Below, one piece after another: positions 36,582 to 45,256 of a stretch of DNA of 64,000 bases (the stretch's first letter is position 1; each line of letters opens with the position of its first letter). A model generated the notes under the pieces. It was given only the letters and a program-made list of their open reading frames with translations, was not told the origin of the DNA and made no database searches. This DNA is from Aestuariivivens sediminicola (lineage in GTDB: Bacteria; Bacteroidota; Bacteroidia; Flavobacteriales; Flavobacteriaceae): positions 992,001 through 1,056,000 of the forward strand of contig NZ_JAKMCM010000001.1 of the NCBI RefSeq assembly GCF_022662015.1, read 5' to 3'. The translations under genes were made by a program, and so were the position numbers.

Positions 36582-37433
36582 TTACCTTTTTATGAGTTTT
36601 AAGGTCTGTGATATATCTCCTGATTTTATTTGTGTTAAATATACGCCACTTGGTACATGGGTTAAATCGACCGTCATGGTATTTAACCCACCTTTTTTCC
36701 TTATAATTTCTTTCCCGAGAACATTATATACTGCAACCTCGTCCAATATGGTATAGGCACTGAATCTTACCACGCCTGAAGTAGGATTAGGTCCATAGGC
36801 AAAGCCTTCAATAGTTCTGTGCTTATTCGACAATGTGGCCGTCTTTAACTCAAAATCATCAAAGCCCAGATACTCATTGCCGTTTTGGTACACCACCAAT
36901 CGCATTCTAACATAATCCTGACCGGATGGAATATTATAGGTAATTTCTTCCCAGCCGGTGGAATTAAAATTACCCGATTGGTCAGTTTTAAATACATCCT
37001 CCCTGTAATCGGAATAACTCCAATCGTTACCATTATCGTATCTTAATTCATAATATATGTAGTCGTTCTTATTAAGACCAACATAATGTACTCGAAACGC
37101 GATTTCAGCTGGTAAACCATTAATGGCAAAGGCGTTAAAGGTAAGGATGTGTTCTGGTGAATCCGATCCTGTAACCCCCTCGGAATACGGATTATCCAAA
37201 TCCCTGCCGGCCAAATAACTCTTTCCGGCAAAAGGACCGGGAATACGACCGTTGGCACCGGGCTGGTTCATCCAAATATCTGTGCTGTTACTATTGGAGT
37301 AAAATGGGATATTGGAAGTGTAAGTCCAATTGTCCTCTGTCTTGTTTTCGAAGCCTTGTTTTGCTGACTGTGCGTTGAGATAAGATACGCAAGAACACAA
37401 AAGCAGTAATGCTAACTTAGTAGTTTTATTCAT
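36582..37433 (-). CDS. Secreted protein with T9SS type A sorting domain
   Basis: A 283-residue protein with a signal peptide (...VSYLNAQ), a central beta-sandwich-like region (residues ~28-200; SFENKT-type start, YVRMRLVVYQNGNEYLGFDDFEL end) resembling carbohydrate-binding or MAM-like jelly rolls, and a C-terminal type A sorting domain of ~75 residues (YGPNPTSGVVRF ... VYNVLGKEI ... VPSGVYLTQI ... TLKLIKR). The tail directs export through the type IX system and attachment or release at the surface. Substrate unknown. Single gene. Confidence 0.88.
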   Translation of the reverse strand: MNKTTKLALLLLCSCVSYLNAQSAKQGFENKTEDNWTYTSNIPFYSNSNSTDIWMNQPGANGRIPGPFAGKSYLAGRDLDNPYSEGVTGSDSPEHILTFNAFAINGLPAEIAFRVHYVGLNKNDYIYYELRYDNGNDWSYSDYREDVFKTDQSGNFNSTGWEEITYNIPSGQDYVRMRLVVYQNGNEYLGFDDFELKTATLSNKHRTIEGFAYGPNPTSGVVRFSAYTILDEVAVYNVLGKEIIRKKGGLNTMTVDLTHVPSGVYLTQIKSGDISQTLKLIKR

Positions 37434-37544
37434 GGTTTTAACTTTAGGTAATTAAAAACAAATAGATTATTGAGCATTTCAAATCTATAACAAAATGTGT
37501 ATCAGCCCTATAAAACTCGATGATTCACCTTTTATTTAGTCTTA

Positions 37545-37577
37545 TTGCACTTTCATAGGCCATTTACACTATATTTG
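37545..37577 (+). promoter_or_regulatory. Promoter of holB, implying a leaderless mRNA
   Basis: TTG (37545-37547), 22-bp spacer, TATATTTG (37570-37577). Only 4 bases separate the element from the ATG at 37582, so transcription would start at or very near the start codon. Confidence 0.65.
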
Positions 37578-37581
37578 TCCC

Positions 37582-38745
37582 ATGTTATTTCAGGAGGTAT
37601 TAGGACAGGACCATATCAAAAAACACTTGATGCAAAGTGTTGATAACCATAGAATTCCACATGCTCAGCTGTTTGTTGGAAATGAAGGTTGTGGCACACT
37701 TCCAATGGCGATCGCCTATGCGCGTTATATGCTGTGTAACCATAAACAAGACCTCAACAGCACCGGCGATGAACCCTGTCATCTGAAATTCAGAAACTTT
37801 ACACATCCCGACCTACATTTTGCCTTTCCGGTCGTTACGAGTAATAAAGCAAAAAGCCACCCCGTGTCGGCCAACTATTTAGAGGAATGGCGCCAATTGT
37901 TAAAGGAACAACCTTATGGAAACCTCTTTGACTGGTATAAATTATTGGGAGTGGATAACAAGCAAGGTCAGATTGGTGTGGACGAGGCCCAGGATATTGT
38001 AAAATCCCTTTCCCTGAAATCGTATGAGGGGGGCTACAAGGTGCTCATTATGTGGATGGCAGAAAAAATGAACCAAACCTGTGCCAATAAATTATTAAAG
38101 CTGATTGAAGAACCGCCTAGTAAAACTATTTTCATCCTTATTGCTGAGGACGAAGAGCAGATTATCAATACCATCAGATCACGGTGTCAGACCTTACATT
38201 TTCCGCCCTTGTCCGAAACAGTCATTTCGGAAGCCTTAGTGAAGCATTATGATTTAGATATGGCTGAAGCGATAAAAATTGCCCATCAATCCAATGGTAA
38301 CTATAACAAAGCCTGTGATCTGGTTTACCACGATTCCGAGGATCTGCAGTTCGAAGAATGGTTTATCTTCTGGATTCGCAGTGCCTTTAAAGCAAAAGGC
38401 AATAAATCGGCTATACATGATCTTATAACCTGGAGTGAAGATATCGCCAAAACGGGACGAGAAACACAGAAGCAATTTTTACATTTCTGTCTTAGTTTTA
38501 TCAGGCAGGCCTTATTGCTCAATTACAATACCCCCGAATTGGTCTTTTTGGAGCCAAAGTCTAAAAATTTTAAGCTGGAGAACTTTGCTCCCTTTATTCA
38601 CAACAGCAATATTATAGAGATAAGCCAGGAGATTCAAGATGCGATATATCATATAGAGCGCAATGGCAACTCAAAAATTATCCTAACAGATTTATCCATA
38701 AAATTGACTCGATTATTACACAGGAAGCCGGCTCAGGCAAATTAG
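37582..38745 (+). CDS. holB: DNA polymerase III subunit delta'
   Basis: A 387-residue clamp-loader subunit. It starts MLFQEVLGQDHIKKHL, has HAQLFVGNEGCGTLPMAIAYA where the Walker A lysine is lost as usual for delta', the SRC motif in TIRSRCQTLHFP, and KLLKLIEEPPSKTIFIL. It works with delta and the DnaX subunits to load the sliding clamp. It ends overlapping the convergent TonB receptor gene by 4 bp. Confidence 0.92.
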   Translation: MLFQEVLGQDHIKKHLMQSVDNHRIPHAQLFVGNEGCGTLPMAIAYARYMLCNHKQDLNSTGDEPCHLKFRNFTHPDLHFAFPVVTSNKAKSHPVSANYLEEWRQLLKEQPYGNLFDWYKLLGVDNKQGQIGVDEAQDIVKSLSLKSYEGGYKVLIMWMAEKMNQTCANKLLKLIEEPPSKTIFILIAEDEEQIINTIRSRCQTLHFPPLSETVISEALVKHYDLDMAEAIKIAHQSNGNYNKACDLVYHDSEDLQFEEWFIFWIRSAFKAKGNKSAIHDLITWSEDIAKTGRETQKQFLHFCLSFIRQALLLNYNTPELVFLEPKSKNFKLENFAPFIHNSNIIEISQEIQDAIYHIERNGNSKIILTDLSIKLTRLLHRKPAQAN

Positions 38746-41093
38746 AATTCAACTCGAAACACCAGGTTTGGTGTTAATCCTAGAGAACTTTTATTGATTT
38801 CTCTGAGTTCGTCCTCGCTGTTTTGCGTGCTTTGTCTTATTTCATAGGTTCGGCTTAAGATATTCTCCCTGTTGTAAATGTTTAGTAGCGAAAAACCCAG
38901 TTTCCCTTTCCAGCTATCCTGTTTTGAAAAATTAAATGAATAGGTTGTGGAAAGATCCAATCGATGATAATTGGGTAAACGAGCAGCATTGGTGTCCTCA
39001 AAGACAATTACATTGCCATTTGGTGTATTTTCTATTCCCGAGGCTTTGGTATAGGGAATGCCTGTTCTAATGCTCCAGCCCAGTGAAATATTAAAATGAC
39101 GCCATTCATAGGTGTGGGACCAGACAAAATTATGAGTGATATCGGTATTACCAGGAAATTCCTGGCCATTGTTGATGGTATTGAATAAAAAGTCATTATT
39201 TATGAGCGTATAGCCAAGCCAGGTGCGATAATTTTGAATTTTCTTTTTTATCAACACATCCATTCCGAAAACATCACTTTTCCCCACGGAGAAAAAATCA
39301 TTCATCCGATCAAAACCTAGGGTTATGGAAGTTAATCCCTTAATTTTTTTATAATACAGTTCAAAGTCCAGATTCCATCCATTCTTATTAAACACCATAC
39401 CGCTGGTTAATTGGGTGCTGCGAAGTATGGGTATGTCATCACCATCGGACAACACCCAGACCTGATTTTCCAGTCCAAATTCCTGAGTATTAAATTCGAC
39501 AACCTCACTTACGGCCTGATGCAATCGTTCACCGGAAACTTTAAATTTCAAATCTGGGGTTACGTTAACACTGAACTGTACTCTGGGTTCAAGAAAGAGT
39601 TTGTCCAATATGGAAAAATAATTTGCTCTTAATCCTGTATTCAAATACCATTTATTATCAATCTTGTACAGATAATCGGCATATATGGCATGGGTATTGT
39701 TGATATTAGAACTGGATTCATTAAAATTCTCTTCCGGGCTTTCAGGCTCAGTGAAACTTAAACCATATTTAACTTCGTTTGAAGAAAATTGGTAGCCCAG
39801 GCCAAGGGATGTTTTGCTGCTGAGATCCCAGTCCATATTCAAGGCCAACCCAAAATCATTTATCGTATTTAATTTCTCCAACTGATCGTTAAGTTCACCT
39901 GAAATACTATTACTGCCTACATATTCCAAATCAAAATTAGAATAGTAGACATTAAAGTCGTGGGTCAATGCATCGTTATGTTCGTGACTCCAATTGAAAC
40001 TCAATCCTTGGTTAACTATATCCAACTGATCGTCTGATGCTTCCTCGAACGCTTCTATTAAAAATCCATAATCCAGTTTATTCTTGGTATATAAACTACT
40101 CAGCTCAATTTTGTTATTAGCGTTTGGCTCGACAATGGCTTTTAGCGTAAAATCGGTAAAATAGAATAGATCATTAGTGGTGACAACTTCATCATCCTCA
40201 AATATTTTATTCCCATTGGAAATTTTTGTTTCCTGAAAAACCCGTTTCGATAGGTTTCTAAACGTTTCTGTATTAAAGGCATCCGTAATTGAACGCCGAG
40301 CAGAAAATAAGATAGCCGCTTTTTTACCCAGAGGGGTTTTCAAAAAGGCATCGGCATGTGTCATATTGAACCCAAATCCCCCCTCGGTAGTCCCGGGAAT
40401 TGCATTCTCGGACTTAATATCGATAACACCGGAAATACGATCGCCATATTTAGCTTTAGTCCCGCTTTTGTAAAGTGTTATCTGGTCGGTAATGTACGGG
40501 TTAAAGGCAGAAATAGTGCCAAAAAAATGTCCGGTGTGGTACATTTTAATACCATCCCATAAAATTAAATTTTGGTCCGGCGTGCCACCGCGTATGAACA
40601 GATCGGATGCTGTTTCGTTAGGACTCTGTACCCCGGGGATTAATTGGATGCTTTGTAGAACATCTGGTTCTGTTAAGCCTGGAAGAATCCCTAAATTTTC
40701 AGGAGACATAGAAATGGAGGTGTCGTCCTTGTTGTTCTTAACCCCGGATGTAATATATTCCTCAATGAATATCTCATCGAGTTCCTGAGTGTCTGTAAGT
40801 TGTTTCTTTAATATTCTGACCGTGTAATAGCGACGCGATTCTTTTTTGAACTTCAGGAATAATTTGGTTTCTATATGATACAGGATGTCCTCCAGAACTG
40901 CATTTTCCAATTGCAGTGTTATGAACCTGTTGTTCACCAGTTCGGAGTTAAAAGACAACTTAATATTAAAGGATCTTTCCAGATCGGCGAATGCCTCACT
41001 TAAAGGGGTGTCCATATAGTCTACCGACTTCGTTTGCTGGGCTGAAATACAAACCGTCAGGAAAAATAGGATAACCGCTAAGTTGTACTTCAT
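38742..41093 (-). CDS. TonB-dependent outer-membrane receptor with STN domain
   Basis: A 783-residue protein. Signal peptide ...TVCISAQQ, then an STN (secretin/TonB short N-terminal) domain at ~24-95 (MDTPLSEAFADLERSFNIKLSF), a TonB-box region, a plug domain (~125-235; LPGLTEPDVLQSIQLIPGVQSPNETASDLFIRGGTPDQNL) and a 22-strand barrel ending ...LTPNLVFRVEF. The STN domain normally signals to a FecR-type regulator, and fecR and an ECF sigma gene lie directly upstream. No SusD partner or other ligand clue is present. Confidence 0.92.
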   Translation of the reverse strand: MKYNLAVILFFLTVCISAQQTKSVDYMDTPLSEAFADLERSFNIKLSFNSELVNNRFITLQLENAVLEDILYHIETKLFLKFKKESRRYYTVRILKKQLTDTQELDEIFIEEYITSGVKNNKDDTSISMSPENLGILPGLTEPDVLQSIQLIPGVQSPNETASDLFIRGGTPDQNLILWDGIKMYHTGHFFGTISAFNPYITDQITLYKSGTKAKYGDRISGVIDIKSENAIPGTTEGGFGFNMTHADAFLKTPLGKKAAILFSARRSITDAFNTETFRNLSKRVFQETKISNGNKIFEDDEVVTTNDLFYFTDFTLKAIVEPNANNKIELSSLYTKNKLDYGFLIEAFEEASDDQLDIVNQGLSFNWSHEHNDALTHDFNVYYSNFDLEYVGSNSISGELNDQLEKLNTINDFGLALNMDWDLSSKTSLGLGYQFSSNEVKYGLSFTEPESPEENFNESSSNINNTHAIYADYLYKIDNKWYLNTGLRANYFSILDKLFLEPRVQFSVNVTPDLKFKVSGERLHQAVSEVVEFNTQEFGLENQVWVLSDGDDIPILRSTQLTSGMVFNKNGWNLDFELYYKKIKGLTSITLGFDRMNDFFSVGKSDVFGMDVLIKKKIQNYRTWLGYTLINNDFLFNTINNGQEFPGNTDITHNFVWSHTYEWRHFNISLGWSIRTGIPYTKASGIENTPNGNVIVFEDTNAARLPNYHRLDLSTTYSFNFSKQDSWKGKLGFSLLNIYNRENILSRTYEIRQSTQNSEDELREINKSSLGLTPNLVFRVEF

Positions 41094-41151
41094 TTATTAT
41101 TCTTATTAATTTGGAGACAACATCCAAATTTAGAATAAAATAACGAAATAA

Positions 41152-42081
41152 TTAATTAGAGAGACCCGAATTAAGTTTAATAATCCCTTTTTCCTTGTCG
41201 ACCGCATAGTGAAGTCCCATGGGTCCGGACACTGTTTTTAAGGCTAGATTTAAGTTCTTGTGAGTAAAGGCGCCTGTAAACCGCTTGTTCGAATCGATAT
41301 TGGACGTATCGAATTTGATATTAAACTGGTTTTCCAAAGCCAATAAAACCTGTGATATCGGGGTATTATAGAAGGTCGTTTCTCCTGAGGTCCATGTTGA
41401 GGCATCAGCATTAAAATTCCATTCCTCCAGAGTATTGTTAACCACCCTGACGGCATCACCCGGTAACAAAATCAAGGTCTTGTTTAAAACATTACTGGTA
41501 ACCCGAACTTTACCTTCCATACATTGCACTTCAAAATAAGCTGCTCTGGAAATGACGTTGAATTCGGTGCCAAGCACTTCAACCAATCCTAAGTCGGTTA
41601 ACACCTTAAACGATTTGCCTTTTTCAACATCAAAAAAAGCTTCTCCCTGCAATTCAACAACGCGGTTCGAATTCCAATTCAACTTTTTTAGGGACGCTTC
41701 TGACTTCGCATTTAGGGTTAGTGTAGAGTTGTCCGGAAGAACAACCGCCAACTGTTCGCTAAATCCGGTATTGTAATGAGAACGCATCGTTGCAAAATAG
41801 AGTAGCCCAAGAGCTACAACAACAACGGCAGCTGCCGAGTAGGCCCAATTAGGTATAAGTCTTCTGACTTTACCTTCTGGTTGAGATTGATTTAGTTCCT
41901 TTAATTTTATTAATAGTGCTTGATCATTAAAAGTAGGTGCTTTCAGATTTTGGGACGCATCATTAATTTTTTTAAGAACCGGATAATCTTTTGAGTTTTC
42001 AAACCTTTCAAGCTCTTCCGAATTGAGTTCTCCTGCAATCCATCGGGCCAAAAAAGTGTTGTCTTTATTAAAATTTTCCAT
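41152..42081 (-). CDS. FecR-family anti-sigma/regulator
   Basis: A 309-residue protein. The cytoplasmic N-terminus begins FNKDNTFLARWIAGELNSEEL, one membrane helix lies at ~82-102 (NWAYSAAAVVVVALGLLYFA), and the periplasmic FecR domain (VVLPDNSTLTLNAKSEASL ... VELQGEAFFDVEKGKSF) is followed by the DUF4974-type tail (TTFYNTPISQVLLALENQFNIKFD). It passes the signal from the receptor STN domain to the sigma factor. It lies between the sigma gene (53 bp gap) and the receptor gene. Confidence 0.92.
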   Translation of the reverse strand: MENFNKDNTFLARWIAGELNSEELERFENSKDYPVLKKINDASQNLKAPTFNDQALLIKLKELNQSQPEGKVRRLIPNWAYSAAAVVVVALGLLYFATMRSHYNTGFSEQLAVVLPDNSTLTLNAKSEASLKKLNWNSNRVVELQGEAFFDVEKGKSFKVLTDLGLVEVLGTEFNVISRAAYFEVQCMEGKVRVTSNVLNKTLILLPGDAVRVVNNTLEEWNFNADASTWTSGETTFYNTPISQVLLALENQFNIKFDTSNIDSNKRFTGAFTHKNLNLALKTVSGPMGLHYAVDKEKGIIKLNSGLSN

Positions 42082-42134
42082 CTATTTGGTAGTTCCTATA
42101 ATTATAAAACAGCTGATTTTAGTTTTACCCTACT

Positions 42135-42647
42135 TTATATGTCCCCTAATTTATCTCTTAAGGAAATTAAGGCCAAACTCATCCGTTTTTCTACAGCTTT
42201 AATCGATATCCCAACGATCTCGGCAATTTCAGAATATTTCTTTTTATCTATTCGGCTCAGCAAAAACACCTCCCGTTGTTTTTCGGGCAATTCGGCTATC
42301 GTCTTTTTTAGTTTTTCCATAAACTCCTGCTCCTCCATTATAAATTCGGGCGTTTCATTCGTGATGCTCTTAACGGGGGATGCTTCATGTTGCAATACAA
42401 TCTTTTTATGGGCAACAGTATTGAGAAAAAGATTCCTCGCCACGGTAAACAAAAAAGATCTGGCTTTATCGAATTGCACTTTTGAGCAGTTCTTCCAAAG
42501 TTTTATGAACGCATCCTGCACAACGTCTTCGGCAAGCTGTCCGTCTCCACATTTATAATAAATAAAGTTGAATAGAGTTTTGGAATGTGAAGTATAAAGC
42601 GCTTCATAGGTTTTTTGTTCGCACACAGATTTGGATTCATTATTCAT
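42135..42647 (-). CDS. ECF-type RNA polymerase sigma factor
   Basis: A 170-residue sigma-70 factor with region 2 (FNFIYYKCGDGQLAEDVVQDAFIKLWKN) and region 4 (LPEKQREVFLLSRIDKKKYSEIAEIVGISIKAVEKRM). It is the FecI-like partner of the FecR gene and probably drives the receptor gene. A likely -7 element TATTTTTG lies at 42676-42683 on the minus strand, 28 bp before the ATG. Confidence 0.94.
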   Translation of the reverse strand: MNNESKSVCEQKTYEALYTSHSKTLFNFIYYKCGDGQLAEDVVQDAFIKLWKNCSKVQFDKARSFLFTVARNLFLNTVAHKKIVLQHEASPVKSITNETPEFIMEEQEFMEKLKKTIAELPEKQREVFLLSRIDKKKYSEIAEIVGISIKAVEKRMSLALISLRDKLGDI

Positions 42648-43013
42648 ACGTATTGTAATACCAAGGCTTATTCACCAAAAATATAAAATTTAAAAAATAA
42701 AAGTAGGGTAATCTGCTTTTAAACTGTTTTACATATAAACAAGCTCCCTAAAGCCCCAATTAAGGAATTGTTTTTGTTAGCCCCAAGCCCCTTATTTACT
42801 ATTCACTAACCTACAAATGTATTGGCATACAATACCATGATGTATTGATTTTAAAGATTTGGTTTATAAAATTAATCATGGATTGTATACAGATAACATT
42901 GTCTGAGAAAGGTTGAGTTAGCAAATTTGCGTCAGAGCAGGTCCCCAATCTATAAGTCTTTGTCGCAAATTCGCAACTTGATGAAACGTATGTAGAATTG
43001 AACTGAAGTTTTT
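42648..43013. other. Divergent intergenic region
   Basis: A gap of 366 bp between the sigma gene and the plus-strand hypothetical gene. It holds the sigma gene promoter element and a pair of similar 11-bp stretches (GCAAATTTGCG near 42918 and CGCAAATTCGC near 42964). No gene, tRNA or terminator is evident. Confidence 0.45.
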
Positions 43014-43418
43014 ATGACTTTATTAACCTCTTATTTTGTGAGCAAACCCAAGCGTCTTGAGCAAATGGATGACGCCTTTTTGAGCCTGACCAAAGGAAAA
43101 TCCATCAATAATAACCCTGTTTTCGATCTATGGGTTTTTGAAAGTGGAACTGTTATTTACAAGGGTATTTCAAATGTTGAAAAGACCGGTGTTTATAAAA
43201 CAACGGTTCCCTTGGAAACCATTAATAAAATAAAATCTCTGGTTAATCATCTTAGTCCAGATGATGTTGGAGACGCAAAGGGCAGGGAAAACCCCTTAAC
43301 CATTATTAAGTTCAATGAGCGTAAAATGGTTTATCAATCCGTAAGAGCAAAAGGCAGCCTTTTTAAATTAAATAATCTCTTGGAATACATTGCTAGTACA
43401 ATAAATAGTGATGACTAA
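43014..43418 (+). CDS. Hypothetical protein, DUF6438-like
   Basis: A 134-residue cytoplasmic-looking protein without signal peptide. NPVFDLWVFESGTVIYKGISNVEKTGVYK followed by a helix (LETINKIKSLVNHL) resembles the DUF6438 domain pattern (PVYxLxIYxDGTVxYxGxxNV). The match is by pattern only. Role unknown. It is transcribed alone and followed by a strong terminator. Two Lys-rich ends are unremarkable. Confidence 0.72.
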   Translation: MTLLTSYFVSKPKRLEQMDDAFLSLTKGKSINNNPVFDLWVFESGTVIYKGISNVEKTGVYKTTVPLETINKIKSLVNHLSPDDVGDAKGRENPLTIIKFNERKMVYQSVRAKGSLFKLNNLLEYIASTINSDD

Positions 43419-43467
43419 ATATTTGATAAACAAATAAAAGAGAATGAGGGTTCTTACTTTATTTGTG

Positions 43468-43500
43468 AGCCTCCGTAGACCTAACGACGGGGGCTTTTTT
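43468..43500 (+). terminator. Terminator of the DUF6438-like gene
   Basis: A 9-bp stem AGCCTCCGT / ACGGGGGCT with one G-T pair and a 10-nt loop, followed by six T. Confidence 0.85.
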
Positions 43501-43580
43501 ATACCTGTAGGTCAGCATAAAAACAGCGCCTATACCAATATTTCGGAATTCACAGAAGCCGAAATAGACATGAGGTAAAC

Positions 43581-44099
43581 TTACTCTTTGCTATAATCGG
43601 CATTTAAGGCATCTAAAATAACCTGCGTGAGATTGTTTTCTTCGATACCATATAAAACAGAGGCAGCCGCATCACTTGTTCCTAAAATGTAGGTGTAGTT
43701 ATGATCCTTCCCGTAGGTTTTTACAAAATCCTTTACTTTGACAATTAAAGAATCGATCTCGGCCTGAAAAGCCTGAGCTAACTGCTGTTGTTCAAGTTGC
43801 ATTTGTTGCTGAAGTAACTGCTGTTTTTGTTGCAGACCCTGCATAAGTTCCTGAGCCTTTTTTTGAGTCGCTCTTCTCGCATCAATCTGGGTTTGTTGAA
43901 CTTCCAGTTGAAATGCCTTACCAATGCTATCTGCCTTTTTATTGAACCTGGATTCCATGGCCTGGTATTTAGATTCAATATCTTTCTTTTCCTGGTACCC
44001 ATTGATCACGGTACCATTTTCGACATACCCGATTTTCTTTTCTGTCTGACAACTAAAGCAAACTAAAAGAAAGGCTAATACATAAATTGAATTTTTCAT
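43581..44099 (-). CDS. OmpH/Skp-family protein, lipoprotein-like signal
   Basis: A 172-residue protein with a signal ending VCFSCQ (possible lipidation Cys17). It then has GYVENGTVINGYQEKKDIE, the usual start of OmpH-like proteins, and a long Gln/Leu-rich coiled coil (residues ~50-115). The C-terminus carries NYTYILGTSDAAASVLYG, the family beta segment. Skp-like proteins hold outer-membrane proteins in the periplasm as tentacled trimers. Single gene; the signal suggests membrane anchoring. Confidence 0.88.
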   Translation of the reverse strand: MKNSIYVLAFLLVCFSCQTEKKIGYVENGTVINGYQEKKDIESKYQAMESRFNKKADSIGKAFQLEVQQTQIDARRATQKKAQELMQGLQQKQQLLQQQMQLEQQQLAQAFQAEIDSLIVKVKDFVKTYGKDHNYTYILGTSDAAASVLYGIEENNLTQVILDALNADYSKE

Positions 44100-44329
44100 T
44101 CTTAAGGTTTTTTAACTACGCGCACAAAAGTAGTAAAGTAAACATTGACAATACGCAGATTGGTATCAATTTATTACTATAGGTATTTATTATAGCAAAG
44201 TCTTTGTGTAATATATTTTAATTATAATAATTGAATTCATTTTAAGCCCTCTAAGCGATTTATTTTAATTGAGAAACCAAAGACACATCCTTAAGGAGAT
44301 ACAACCATTAAACGGGCTCAAAATTACTT

Positions 44330-45187
44330 TTAGTGGTTTTTTATAACATAAATAAACGATGAAGCTTCCTTCGATCGAAAAAAATTCAAGTTGGATAATA
44401 TCCCAACAAAAATACCTTTCAGGATATTCATTTTACCGGACTTGTATTTTTCCGAAAGCAAACTAACATAAAAGGCGTCGAACCACATGGGTTTCGTACT
44501 TACAATTTCCATGTTATAATTAGAAAACAACGCATTCATGGCCTTGCGATCAAAATGCCACAAGTGTCTTGGGACGTCATAACCAGCCCAAAACGATTTG
44601 TAGTACCGGGCATCGAAGCTTCTGTAATTCGGCACAGCAACCACCAATGTTCCCTTAGGCTTAAGAAGCTGTTTAATTCGGGAGATTTGAATGTCTAAAT
44701 CCGGAATGTGTTCTAAAACATGCCACAAGGTAATAACATCAAAGGTTCTCCCTTCCGTTGATAACAGGTCCTCTGTGTCATAAACCACATGGTCTGTTTT
44801 CTCATTAGCCATTCCACGTGCCTGGGCATTCGGTTCAATACCGGATACTATCCAATCTGCTCGCATAGCTGCATATAAGAAATCTCCGGTACCACATCCT
44901 ATATCCAATAGGGTTTTACTTTTTGACTTAAACTGATTTATTAATTTCAATTTCCTTCTTAGGGCAATTGACCTAACACAATGATACGTCCATTCAAACC
45001 AATTTCGTCGGGTATTCGTGTGAGAAATATAATCTTCGCTTTTATAATAGTGCGGTAATTTCTCCGCTCTAGGGCGCGGTACAGTCTCTAAAAATCCGTA
45101 TTCAGCATTTCGCTTTAACCGGAATTCTTCCCCTGTCACGACATAGTCCTTAACAATTAACCCAGCATGAGGCTCCCTATTTTCCAT
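44330..45187 (-). CDS. Class I SAM-dependent methyltransferase
   Basis: A protein of 285 residues from the ATG at 45187 (a GTG one codon upstream is the alternative). TLLDIGCGTGDFLYAA is the SAM motif I, VITLWHVLEHIPDLD is the post-II motif of the Methyltransf_23 group, and LKPKGTLVVAVPN is motif III. The N-terminal Y-x-S-x-Y-SH stretch (HYYKSEDYISH) is typical of family members acting on small metabolites or glycans. Substrate unknown. One of two parS-like palindromes lies 45 bp upstream, between this gene and mnmG. Confidence 0.88.
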   Translation of the reverse strand: MENREPHAGLIVKDYVVTGEEFRLKRNAEYGFLETVPRPRAEKLPHYYKSEDYISHTNTRRNWFEWTYHCVRSIALRRKLKLINQFKSKSKTLLDIGCGTGDFLYAAMRADWIVSGIEPNAQARGMANEKTDHVVYDTEDLLSTEGRTFDVITLWHVLEHIPDLDIQISRIKQLLKPKGTLVVAVPNYRSFDARYYKSFWAGYDVPRHLWHFDRKAMNALFSNYNMEIVSTKPMWFDAFYVSLLSEKYKSGKMNILKGIFVGILSNLNFFRSKEASSFIYVIKNH

Positions 45188-45232
45188 CACAACATTACTA
45201 TTAACAAGACTAAAAAATGATTTATATTATAA

Positions 45233-45248
45233 TGTTCCACGTGGAACA
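45233..45248. other. parS site 1 (chromosome partition palindrome)
   Basis: TGTTCCACGTGGAACA, a perfect 16-bp palindrome of the parS class bound by ParB. It lies between the mnmG stop (45257) and the methyltransferase start (45187). Confidence 0.85.
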
Positions 45249-45256
45249 AATTGAAG

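Noticed and set aside
42139-42558. 139-residue plus-strand frame opposite the ECF sigma gene
   Set aside because: Antisense shadow of the sigma factor, with Ser/Phe/Cys-rich composition.
44815-44830. Third parS-like site (TTCCACGTGCC)
   Set aside because: Only one half matches; it lies inside a coding sequence.
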